Source of the DNA: Planctomycetaceae bacterium
GTDB taxonomy: Bacteria > Planctomycetota > Planctomycetia > Pirellulales > UBA1268
Reading direction: 5' to 3'
NCBI GenBank assembly: GCA_005789975.1
Contig: SXWC01000126.1
Coordinates: 1-22,567, forward strand
Length of the DNA stretch: 22,567 nt
This document shows, one piece after another, positions 7,166 to 14,429 of this stretch (position 1 is its first letter; every line of letters begins with the position of its first letter). The notes below the pieces were generated by a model. That model worked only from the letters and a program-made list of their open reading frames with translations, searched no databases and had not been told where the DNA came from. The translations under genes and the position numbers were made by a program.

Positions 7166-9336
7166 GGCACTGGCTCCGCAGCGAGGGGAATCACGATCCG
7201 ACACAGGGTGGCGGTGGCTGGATGCGCGTCGATGTCACCCGCCCCGCGCCGGGAGATTTTCCAGGCCGTGCCCCGCTCCCCGGCGGCCGCCACGCCCACG
7301 AGCACCGCACGATCGACCGTCAACGCGGGCGACAGGTCGAGCCGCCCCAGACGGCCGGGGCCGAAGACGGTGTAGCCGGTGCCGCCCGCGGCGGCATGAA
7401 AGGCGGCCACCTCGAGGATCCGGCCCACGTCGGTCGATGCGGCATCCCAGCGGGCCGCCACCTCCCGCTCGCGGATCGAGCCGCGACGGGTGATCGCACT
7501 GGCCAGCGACCTCGGGCCGCGGCCGGCATCCGTGTCGTAGCGGTCGCCGGGCCGCAGCGTGCCCACGTCGTAGAGCCAGCCGGCATGCAGGAGCCGACAC
7601 TCCTCGAGAACAAAGGGCATGTGGTGGGCCACGCCACCTCCCAGGGTGCCCTGCGGCGTGCGATGGAGCGTCGATGCGACGACGGACGACGGCACCGCCG
7701 CGGTCCATTCCGCCTCGAACAGGCGGCTCGACCCGGCGGCAATCCCCGCGCCGTCGAGGCTGGCGAGCGACTCGCCGTAACCGTAGTCGGTGGCGGCGAG
7801 CGAGGGATGCGGAGCGGTCGATTCCACGCCGGCAAAGCCGCGACCGGCGTCGGCGAGCCACGACACCGCGACGTCGCCGCCGCCCCAGGCGGCGGGGACC
7901 GCGGCCGAGGCGTCGAGCAGATCGTTGTCGGCCGAGAAGACCGCCGCCCACGACGCACCGCGGGCCAGGCCGCTCGCGGCATCGACGTCGACGATCCCGG
8001 CGACGTGGGCCCTGGTCGGTCGGCCGCCGCCCCACCAGACCGTCAGCGCCCATCCGCCGCAGGTGAATGCGAAGAGCAGCGCCGGCAGCGTGATCCACGA
8101 GAGCCACGGACGCCCGCTCCGCGACACGAGCCACCAGTCGCACGGGTAGAGACAGAGCACGTACAGGATTCCGATCGCGGCGATCAACTCGAAAGGCACC
8201 GGCCGCGAAAGCACCCTCATGCCGGCCGTGGAAAACGTGTCGAGCGCCGCCCGCAACTGCCCGGCGAGGTCGCCGCCTCCATCGGGCGTGTCGCCCACTC
8301 TCTCAGGACGCGTCCGGCCGCCGAGCAGCGCGAAGAGGAGCGTGTCCCAGCCCTTCCAGCCCCGCAACGACTCCTCGTCGATGTCGATTCCGAGCCAGGT
8401 GACCGTGCCGAAGCCCAGGCACCGCCGGACGATGAGCGGCACGGACGAAGCCCCTTCGCCGGCGGCGACTTCAACGACCCCCTCGCCCCCCGTCGCGGCT
8501 TTGGCAAACATCGGCGCCGTCAGCCCGGCGGCAGGCACGCGATCCGCGAGGCCGTCGGCCCGGGCGTGCGATTCGATCGCCCCCAGCCGGCGCAGCGGCA
8601 CCATCCGCTCGAAGGGTCCCGGCAACCAGTCCGCGACGGGGCCCGTCATGCCGGCGACCAGCGGGGCCGAGCCCCCGGCGATGAAGACGAGTCGTCCGCC
8701 GTCACGGACCCACGCGTCGATTCCGGCGAGCACCTCGGCGGGCAGCGATTCCGCCGCACGGCCGCAGACGACGATCGTGTCGGCGGCATCGTAATCGCGG
8801 GCCGCCGCCCCCTCGACGAAAGGCCCTCGCAGATCGACGGGGACGACCCTGGTCCGCGTCCCCTGTTCGCGATCGAGGAGCCGGGCGGCCCGCACCGCCG
8901 CCGGGAGCTCGCCATAGATGACGAGCACGTTCTCCGTGGAGGCGATCGGCTCGCCGAGCCGCACCTCCTCGCCCGCCGGATCGACGGCAGTGCCGACCGC
9001 GGCCCCGCGCTCGACTCGAACCCGGCCCGAGGGCCTGCCGAACCGCACGCACGATCTCGCCATCGGCTTCCCTTCGGCGTCGGCGACCACGAGCATGGGC
9101 GGCGAGCGGACGAACTGTCCCTCGGGATCCTCGACGGCCACGTGGATCGTCTCGCCGGGCTGCAGGCCCGCGGAGGATGACACGACCAGCGGCGTCCATG
9201 CGCCGGTCCGTCTCACGCCGCCGATCCCCGCCATGACGCGCAGCCCCGTCGCCTCGCCGCCGGAGACCTCCCCGGCACACTGCGCCGCCAGGAGGACGAC
9301 CGCGACCAGGCCGCTTGAGGCCGCCCGCCGACTCAT
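7162..9336 (-). CDS. Large exported/membrane protein with amidotransferase-like region and two helices
   Basis: A 724-residue protein with a signal peptide (about 1-27). A beta-rich N-terminal part (28-130) is followed by a region resembling a class I glutamine amidotransferase-like Rossmann fold (about 136-340: VLVIYGELP, YDAADTIVVCGRA, WVRDGGRLVFIAGG, GFGTVTWLGIDIDEESLRGW). Two transmembrane helices follow (about 383-404 and 411-434), then a long C-terminal region of about 290 residues with no recognised motif. I do not recognise a named family. The layout recalls GldG/DUF4350-type auxiliary proteins of ABC transporters and planctomycete membrane proteins with such folds. The ATG at 9336 overlaps the MazG-like stop as ATGA, and its own stop overlaps the ABC ATPase start, so an ABC-linked role is inferred from coupling. 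Confidence 0.75.
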   Translation of the reverse strand: MSRRAASSGLVAVVLLAAQCAGEVSGGEATGLRVMAGIGGVRRTGAWTPLVVSSSAGLQPGETIHVAVEDPEGQFVRSPPMLVVADAEGKPMARSCVRFGRPSGRVRVERGAAVGTAVDPAGEEVRLGEPIASTENVLVIYGELPAAVRAARLLDREQGTRTRVVPVDLRGPFVEGAAARDYDAADTIVVCGRAAESLPAEVLAGIDAWVRDGGRLVFIAGGSAPLVAGMTGPVADWLPGPFERMVPLRRLGAIESHARADGLADRVPAAGLTAPMFAKAATGGEGVVEVAAGEGASSVPLIVRRCLGFGTVTWLGIDIDEESLRGWKGWDTLLFALLGGRTRPERVGDTPDGGGDLAGQLRAALDTFSTAGMRVLSRPVPFELIAAIGILYVLCLYPCDWWLVSRSGRPWLSWITLPALLFAFTCGGWALTVWWGGGRPTRAHVAGIVDVDAASGLARGASWAAVFSADNDLLDASAAVPAAWGGGDVAVSWLADAGRGFAGVESTAPHPSLAATDYGYGESLASLDGAGIAAGSSRLFEAEWTAAVPSSVVASTLHRTPQGTLGGGVAHHMPFVLEECRLLHAGWLYDVGTLRPGDRYDTDAGRGPRSLASAITRRGSIREREVAARWDAASTDVGRILEVAAFHAAAGGTGYTVFGPGRLGRLDLSPALTVDRAVLVGVAAAGERGTAWKISRRGAGDIDAHPATATLCRIVIPLAAEPVP

Positions 9337-9632
9337 GGCTTCTCCGCGTCTGGGCAGGTGCAGGCCAGCTGTCCGCATCCCGGACATCCGGTGCCGTATT
9401 TCCGCCGGACCGCCTCGTCGAGATCGACGCCCACCACGTTGGCGATCGTGGCCAGCCAAGCCAGGACGTCGGCAAACTCGAGCGTCTGCTCGTCGTGGGT
9501 GCCGCTGCGGAGTGCGGTGGCCAGTTCGCCGATCTCCTCGGTGAGCCACATGAAGGTTCCCTCGACGCCCCGCGACGCATCCTTCTCGTGATACATGGTG
9601 CGGATCAGGTCCTGAAACTCGCGTAGCGTCAT
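9333..9632 (-). CDS. MazG-like nucleotide pyrophosphohydrolase with Cys-rich tail
   Basis: A 99-residue all-alpha NTP pyrophosphohydrolase. The metal-binding motifs of the MazG/dUTPase superfamily are complete: EEIGE (32-36) and EFAD (52-55), followed by helix VLAWLATIANVVGVDLDEAV. Such enzymes hydrolyse NTPs or modified nucleotides to the monophosphate and pyrophosphate. The tail is unusual: Cys83, Cys86, Cys91 and Cys93 form a CxxC...CxC pattern that looks able to bind zinc. AGGAG sits ten bases before the ATG at 9632, and the frame upstream of it is low-complexity. The gene opens a three-gene operon with the 724-residue membrane protein (ATGA overlap) and the ABC ATPase. The substrate is unknown. 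Confidence 0.85.
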   Translation of the reverse strand: MTLREFQDLIRTMYHEKDASRGVEGTFMWLTEEIGELATALRSGTHDEQTLEFADVLAWLATIANVVGVDLDEAVRRKYGTGCPGCGQLACTCPDAEKP

Positions 9633-9938
9633 CCTGGCGGTGCTCCTGGGGGGCGCGGACGGTGCCATGTCGGTGGGAGGATCCCAAGAATACCGTAGGC
9701 GGAGGCAGACGATGCCCTGGGAGGAAGATCGACGAAGGCCGGGTGGCGGGGAAGCCCGAGCCACGGGCAAGCCCGCGCTGGTGAAGAGGACTCAGGGGCC
9801 ACAAAACGGCGCGGTCGCCGGGGGACGCTGCGGCGGGGTGCCGGCGGTGAACTCGCCGGCTACGATGGACTCCTGTCGGCCTCCAGGCCCTGCCGTCCCG
9901 GCATCGGCCCTCCCATCGCCGCCATCACGGACCCTCCC
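9633..9938. other. Divergent intergenic region between mazG-like gene and leuA
   Basis: About 306 bp that must hold the leuA promoter and that of the minus-strand operon. A perfect 7-bp inverted repeat (9840-9846 and 9854-9860, seven-base loop) lies about 80 bp before the leuA start. No convincing -35/-10 pair, leader peptide or T-box was found. No small gene is supported. Confidence 0.5.
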
Positions 9939-11483
9939 ATGAGCACGCCCCGCCCGATTCGCATCTTCGACACCACGCTCCGCGACGGCGAACAATCGCC
10001 GGGTGCGAGCATGAACCTCGCCGAGAAGATGGAGATCGCCCACGCGCTGGTGGCCCTCGGCGTGGACGTGATCGAAGCGGGCTTCCCGATCGCCTCGCCC
10101 GGCGACTTCGCCAGTGTCCGCGACATCGCCGGAGCCGTGGCCGGGGCCACCGTCTGCGGCCTGGCCCGCTGCAACGACGCCGACATCGACCGCGCCTGGG
10201 AGGCTCTCCAGCACGCCCGCCAGCCGCGGATCCACGTGTTCCTCGCCACGAGCTCGATCCATCGCGAGTTCAAGCTGCGGATGAACGAGGACGAGGTGGT
10301 CGCGCGGGCCGTCGCCGGCGTGAGCCGGGCCCGCAATCTCTGCGGCGACGTCGAGTTTTCGCCGGAGGACGCGGCCCGCACCGAGATCGACTTCCTCTGC
10401 CGCGTGGTCGAGGCGGTGATCGCGGCCGGTGCCACGACCGTCAACATTCCCGACACCGTGGGCTACGCGACGCCGATGCAGATGCATCGAGTGATCAAGA
10501 GCCTCGTGGACCGCGTGCCCAACATCGACAAGGCGGTGATCAGCACCCACTGCCACGACGATCTCGGCCTGGCCGTGGCCAACAGCCTCGCCGCCGTGGA
10601 GGCGGGCGCAGGACAGATCGAGTGCACGATCAACGGAATCGGCGAGCGGGCGGGCAACTGTTCGTTGGAGGAGGTCGTGATGGCCCTGCGGACGCGGAGC
10701 GACCACTACGGCTGCGACACGCGGATCGTCACCCAGAAGCTCGTGCCGACGAGCCGGCTGGTGGCCAACGTGACCGGGATCCAGGTGCCCCGCAACAAGG
10801 CGATCGTGGGCCGCAACGCCTTCGCCCACGAGGCGGGGATTCATCAGGACGGCATGCTCAAGGAGCGGCGGACCTATGAGATCATGCGGCCCGAGGACGT
10901 GGGGCTCGAGCGGACCGACCTCGTGCTGGGCAAGCACAGCGGCCGCGCGGCCCTCGCCGATCGGGCGAAGGCCCTCGGCTACCAGCTCACACCCGAGCAG
11001 CTGCAGACGGTCTTCGAGCAGTTCAAGCTGTTGGCCGACCGCAAGAAGGAGATCTACGACGGCGACGTCGCCGCGCTCTGCGAGCAGCAGTTCTCCGCGC
11101 TTCCGGAGCAGTTCGCCTACGAGGGCTACAGTCTCTCGAGCGATTCCGGCTCCGCCCCCACGGTGACCCTGCGGGTGCTTCAGGAGGGCGAGCGGAAGTC
11201 GGTGACCATCACGGCGGGCGACGGTCCGATCGACGGCATCTTCCTGGCGATCGAAAAGCTCACGGGAATCACGACCGTGTGCCGGGACTTCCGCGTCCAG
11301 GCGGTGACGGTCGGCAAGGACGCGCAGGCCGAGGTCACGGTGGAACTGGAACATGCGGGACAGATGCAGCGTGGCCGCGGCGTCTCGACCGACTCGCTCG
11401 AAGCCTCTGCAAAGGCCTTTCTCGCCGCCACCAACCGACTCGCGCTCGGCGTGATGCCCCGACTCCATCCGCAACGGCCCTAA
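9939..11483 (+). CDS. leuA: 2-isopropylmalate synthase
   Basis: The enzyme condenses 2-oxoisovalerate with acetyl-CoA, the first committed step of leucine synthesis. The 514-residue protein is the full-length bacterial LeuA form. It carries the catalytic barrel signature DTTLRDGEQSPG (11-22), IEAGFP (45-50), metal ligands in THCHDDLG (His204 and His206) and NGIGERAGN (232-240). The subdomain segment with GRNAFAHEAGIHQDG follows, then a C-terminal leucine-sensing dimer domain (about 376-505; APTVTLRV, GDGPIDGIFLAIEKLTG, VTVGKDAQAEVTVELE). Feedback inhibition by leucine is expected from that domain. The ATG at 9939 fits the family N-terminus, although no good Shine-Dalgarno precedes it. It stands alone, convergent with the P-II gene; citramalate synthase is unlikely given the full length and motifs. 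Confidence 0.95.
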   Translation: MSTPRPIRIFDTTLRDGEQSPGASMNLAEKMEIAHALVALGVDVIEAGFPIASPGDFASVRDIAGAVAGATVCGLARCNDADIDRAWEALQHARQPRIHVFLATSSIHREFKLRMNEDEVVARAVAGVSRARNLCGDVEFSPEDAARTEIDFLCRVVEAVIAAGATTVNIPDTVGYATPMQMHRVIKSLVDRVPNIDKAVISTHCHDDLGLAVANSLAAVEAGAGQIECTINGIGERAGNCSLEEVVMALRTRSDHYGCDTRIVTQKLVPTSRLVANVTGIQVPRNKAIVGRNAFAHEAGIHQDGMLKERRTYEIMRPEDVGLERTDLVLGKHSGRAALADRAKALGYQLTPEQLQTVFEQFKLLADRKKEIYDGDVAALCEQQFSALPEQFAYEGYSLSSDSGSAPTVTLRVLQEGERKSVTITAGDGPIDGIFLAIEKLTGITTVCRDFRVQAVTVGKDAQAEVTVELEHAGQMQRGRGVSTDSLEASAKAFLAATNRLALGVMPRLHPQRP

Positions 11484-11494
11484 TGCGGCCGGGA

Positions 11495-11523
11495 GCGGCC
11501 GCGGGCGCAGTGCGGCCGCGGGC
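11495..11523 (+). terminator. GC-rich repeat/hairpin after leuA
   Basis: Two copies of gcggccgcgggc (11495-11506 and 11512-11523) follow the leuA stop by 12 bp. Each contains the palindrome GCGGCCGC, so the copies can pair as an 8-bp stem. There is no T-tract, so termination is possible but not shown. It lies between convergent genes. Confidence 0.35.
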
Positions 11524-11575
11524 TCGGGGCGGGCGACTGCTCGCTTTGTCGTCCCGCTGGCGGTTCCCGGCGGTT

Positions 11576-11923
11576 TCAGATCGCCTCGCCGCCGCGTTCG
11601 CCGGTGCGGATGCGGACGCACTCGTCCATGGGCAGGACGAAGATCTTGCCGTCGCCGATCTCGCCCTGCTCGCCGGAGCGGCCCCCCTTCACGATGGCCG
11701 CAATCGTGGGCTCGACGAAATCGTCGTTGACGGCGATCTGGAGCTGCACCTTGCGCAGCAGATTCACCGAGATTTCGTGGCCCCGGTAGGTCTCCGCGTG
11801 GCCGCGCTGCCGGCCGAACCCCTGGACGTCGAGCACCGTGAGGCGAAACACCTCGACTTCCGAGAGCGCCTGCTTCACGCTCTCGAGCTTGCCCGGCTGG
11901 ATGATCGCGATGATGAGCTTCAC
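11576..11923 (-). CDS. P-II family nitrogen regulatory protein, T-loop tyrosine replaced
   Basis: A 115-residue P-II signal protein that senses ATP/ADP and 2-oxoglutarate and binds targets through its T-loop. Family features are KLIIAIIQPGKLESVKQAL (2-20), VQGFGRQRGH with Gln39 (33-42), the B-loop IGDGKIFVLP (89-98) and C-loop RIRTGERGGEAI (104-115). Aligned with E. coli GlnB, the uridylylated Tyr51 is Ile (EIS at 50-52), and the T-loop reads YRGHEISVNLLRKV. A three-residue insertion (EQG) precedes the B-loop. The start is GTG at 11923, fixed by the invariant family N-terminus; the frame is open far upstream but only with proline-rich filler. No amtB, glnA or glnD is adjacent, so its target cannot be inferred. 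Confidence 0.92.
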   Translation of the reverse strand: MKLIIAIIQPGKLESVKQALSEVEVFRLTVLDVQGFGRQRGHAETYRGHEISVNLLRKVQLQIAVNDDFVEPTIAAIVKGGRSGEQGEIGDGKIFVLPMDECVRIRTGERGGEAI

Positions 11924-12413
11924 GGACGGTTTTCCCGGCGGGGGCGGGGGCGGATGATCCGCAAGGCTACTCCCGCACCGTCGCCCGCACCAACCGCAGG
12001 ACGCCTGCCGTGCCGGGAACGGCGACGGGACCGCATGCCGCGGCCTGGGTGAGTAAGGCGGATTACCCACCCAGACCGTCGTGCGGCATCCTTCCGGACG
12101 GTGTGCCGAGGTGGGCGGAAGACGACCCCTCGCTGAGCCGGACGCACCGGCTCACGTGGCACTTGTGCGCTGGCCCGGCAGAGTGCAAACCCCGTGCCGC
12201 GACCAGCTGCCGCTGGTCCCGATCCCACACGCACCGTGTTTCGCGGCCGACTGGTCGATATTTGGGTTGGCCGCGGGAGCCGCACCCTTCCCCCGCAGTC
12301 GAAGGAGGCCCGCGCAGTTTTTCGGCACGGGGCTGCCCATCGTCGCAGCAGCAGGCTACGGTGCCGCCAGGCCCATCCCACGCGGCGGGCGGGCGACTTC
12401 CAAGGAGGCCGGC
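11924..12413. other. 490-bp intergenic region with hairpins, no gene supported
   Basis: This separates the divergent P-II and photolyase-like genes and should contain both promoters. An 8-bp perfect hairpin (12134-12141 and 12147-12154, five-base loop) and a 6-bp one (12201-12206 and 12213-12218, six-base loop) are visible. The plus frame upstream of the photolyase start is open but reads as Arg/Pro-rich filler. No tRNA, known riboswitch or small RNA was recognised; a structured leader is possible. Confidence 0.5.
12402..12408 (+). promoter_or_regulatory. Ribosome binding site deciding the photolyase-like start
   Basis: AAGGAGG lies five bases before GTG at 12414. This is the best Shine-Dalgarno in the window. 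It selects this GTG over starts up to 330 bp upstream in the same open frame. Confidence 0.8.
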
Positions 12414-13727
12414 GTGGACAACGGAACTTTCACTGCAGATCTCACCCCGCTCCTGAGACTGCCGCGCGGCGAACTCACGACGGCCATCGCGGCCGCTTTT
12501 CCCTCCGTCGCCGCGGGGCCCGGCCGCGGTGGGCCCGCAGCCATCCGCGGGGGACGCGCGGAAGCGGTGTCGCGGCTGGCGGCGATCGATCCGGTCGCCT
12601 ACGAGCGCACCCGCAACCATGTCTCGGGTGCGGTGACGAAGCTCTCCCCCTGGATCAGGCACGGGGTTCTCGGTCTCGCGGAGGTCCGCGACATGGCGCT
12701 CTCGCGGGTCGATCGGCCCGAACAGGCCACGAAGCTCGTGTCGGAGCTCGGTTGGCGCGACTACTGGGGGCAGGTCCAACTGGCGGTCGGCAACGCGATC
12801 AGGGGCGACATCGAACCGCCTGCGGCGCTGTCGAGGGTTCCGCAGCTCGATCGCGTGCCCGACGACGTCCTCGAAGCCCGCACCGGCATGGAGTGCGTCG
12901 ATGCCTTCGTGCAGCGACTGCATGAGACCGGCTGGCTGCACAACCACGAACGCATGTGGCTCGCCTCCTGGCTGGTGCATGCCCGCGGCGTCCGCTGGCT
13001 GGCCGGGGCCGACTGGTTTCTCGAACACCTGCTCGACGGCGATCCGGCGAGCAACCACCTCTCGTGGCAATGGATCGCGGGGACGTTCTCCGCGAAGCCC
13101 TACATCTTCAATCGCGAGAACCTGGAGTCGTTCACCGCGGGGGAGCACTGCCGCCCCTGCCCCGTACGCGGGGCCTGCGACGTGGAGGGGAGCTACGAGA
13201 GCCTCGCCGCCAGGTTCTTCGTGGCGGACGGCGGCGGGATCGCCAGGCCGCCGCTTCGCATCAGGCCCCGGCAGCCGTCGGCGGCCGACGTGGCGACCGC
13301 CCGGCCGCTCGTCTGGCTCACGCTCGACTCGGCTGCGGCGACGAGCCCGGCGGCGACGGCCTTTCCCGATTCGCCGCGGCTGTTCGTCGTCGATCAGGGA
13401 TGGCTGGGTGAGGAACGGCCGTCGCTCAAGAGGCTCGTGTTCCTGTTCGAATGCCTCGCCGACCTCCCCGATGTCGAGGTCTTGGCGGGTGATCCGCGGA
13501 CGGTGGTCCCGACGCGGGCCGCCGCGCTCGGCTGCGACGCCGTCGCCGTGACGGAGACCTCCTGCCCGCGAACGCGGGCCGCCGCCGAGGCGATCGCCAC
13601 CGTCGTGCCGGTGCACACGGCGGCCTGGCCACGCTTCTGTGATCGCTCGCGGGTGACCGACCTCGGACGGTTTTCCCGTTACTGGCAGCAGGTCAGCCGC
13701 TCGGCACTGACGCCGACCCGGGCCTGA
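12414..13727 (+). CDS. Photolyase/cryptochrome-like flavoprotein with reversed domain order
   Basis: A 437-residue protein. The N-terminal 240 residues match the FAD-binding helical domain of photolyases: TKLSPWIRHGVL (75-86), ELGWRDYWGQV (111-121), TGWLHNHERMWLASWLVH (172-189) and FLEHLLDGDPASNHLSWQW (202-220). Trp195 and Trp218 fall where two of the electron-transfer tryptophans lie by eye. Cys161 (TGMEC), Cys246, Cys249 and Cys255 are placed much like the four [4Fe-4S] ligands of bacterial (6-4) photolyases of the PhrB type. Residues about 298-430 (LVWLTLDS, LFVVDQ, VEVLAGDP, LGCDAVAV, RFSRYWQQV) resemble the Rossmann antenna domain that normally comes first. DNA repair or light sensing is plausible, not shown. 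GTG start after AAGGAGG; its 3' end overlaps the convergent pseudouridine synthase by 35 bp. Confidence 0.82.
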   Translation: MDNGTFTADLTPLLRLPRGELTTAIAAAFPSVAAGPGRGGPAAIRGGRAEAVSRLAAIDPVAYERTRNHVSGAVTKLSPWIRHGVLGLAEVRDMALSRVDRPEQATKLVSELGWRDYWGQVQLAVGNAIRGDIEPPAALSRVPQLDRVPDDVLEARTGMECVDAFVQRLHETGWLHNHERMWLASWLVHARGVRWLAGADWFLEHLLDGDPASNHLSWQWIAGTFSAKPYIFNRENLESFTAGEHCRPCPVRGACDVEGSYESLAARFFVADGGGIARPPLRIRPRQPSAADVATARPLVWLTLDSAAATSPAATAFPDSPRLFVVDQGWLGEERPSLKRLVFLFECLADLPDVEVLAGDPRTVVPTRAAALGCDAVAVTETSCPRTRAAAEAIATVVPVHTAAWPRFCDRSRVTDLGRFSRYWQQVSRSALTPTRA

Positions 13728-14388
13728 ACCGGGACCAGGGAGGCTCCACGGCGGGAGCGACCGACAGCGACACCGGCACGGCCGTCCGCGGATGCCGAAA
13801 CATGATCGAGGTCGCCCGCAGCGCCAGCGGGCCTGGTTCTCCGCGGCCGTAGAGACGGTCGTTGACCAGCGGGCATCCGAGCCAGGCCAGATGCACGCGG
13901 AGTTGGTGCGACCGGCCGGTCACGGGGTTGAGTTCGACCAGCGTGAGCCGGCCGCCGCGGCCCGCGTCACACACCTCGCGGATCTGCCACCGGGTCGTCG
14001 CGCGACGTCCGCCGATCGGATCGACCCGCTTGCGTGGCGGCCGCGCGGGATCGTCGGCCAAGGGGAGATGGATCGTCCCCTCGTCGGCCGGCAACGCGCC
14101 GTGCACCACCGCGAGATACCGCTTCGAAACCGGTCCCGCCTCGAAGGCGCGGCCGAGCAGCCCCCGCACCTCGCGGGACCGTGCGAGCACGAGCAGGCCC
14201 GACGTGTCGCGGTCGAGCCGATGCGCGGCCTCGAGCGGCCCGAAGCGGGCCGCCAGCACTCGGGCGACGTCGGGCGGATCGAGCGGCGTGCGGGCGGGAA
14301 CGCTGGGCATTCCCGACGGCTTGTCAACGACGATCAGGTCGTCGTCCGCGAGCACGATCCGGAGATCCGAAACAAGGCGGTCGTCCAT
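13693..14388 (-). CDS. RluA-family RNA pseudouridine synthase
   Basis: The enzyme isomerises uridine to pseudouridine in rRNA or tRNA. The protein of 231 residues from ATG 14388 (or 233 from GTG 14394) has IVVDKPSGMPSVP near the N-terminus and the catalytic motif HRLDRDTSGLLVLAR, whose Asp (residue 59 from the ATG) attacks the base. It also has SKRYLAVVHG, then the late PVTGRSHQLRVHLAWLGCPLVND segment typical of RluA/RluC/RluD. There is no S4 domain, so it is closer to the RluA/TruC type than to RluC/D. The target site cannot be read from sequence. No good Shine-Dalgarno helps choose the start. Its last 35 bp overlap the 3' end of the photolyase-like gene on the opposite strand. Confidence 0.9.
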   Translation of the reverse strand: MDDRLVSDLRIVLADDDLIVVDKPSGMPSVPARTPLDPPDVARVLAARFGPLEAAHRLDRDTSGLLVLARSREVRGLLGRAFEAGPVSKRYLAVVHGALPADEGTIHLPLADDPARPPRKRVDPIGGRRATTRWQIREVCDAGRGGRLTLVELNPVTGRSHQLRVHLAWLGCPLVNDRLYGRGEPGPLALRATSIMFRHPRTAVPVSLSVAPAVEPPWSRFRPGSASVPSG

Positions 14389-14429
14389 GGCCACCGGCGG
14401 GGAGAGACGTCATGGTTGCGGAACGGGTT

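Noticed and set aside
7222..9180. 652-codon plus-strand open frame
   Set aside because: Antisense to the 724-residue membrane protein, with no motif, signal or ribosome site.
9840..9860. leuA attenuator or T-box
   Set aside because: Only a 7-bp hairpin is present; no leucine-rich leader peptide, T-box sequence or T-tract terminator was found.
9792..11621. 609-codon minus-strand frame opposite leuA
   Set aside because: leuA has complete family motifs on the plus strand; the antisense frame is compositional.
11924..12070. 49-residue N-terminal extension of the P-II protein
   Set aside because: P-II proteins begin at MKLIIAII; the upstream residues are Pro-rich and not family-like.
12201..12218. 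Small RNA such as 6S or SRP RNA in the P-II/photolyase gap
   Set aside because: No conserved core of either RNA could be matched; only short hairpins remain.
12081..12413. N-terminal extension of the photolyase-like protein
   Set aside because: The frame is open, but residues are filler, and AAGGAGG five bases before GTG 12414 marks the real start.
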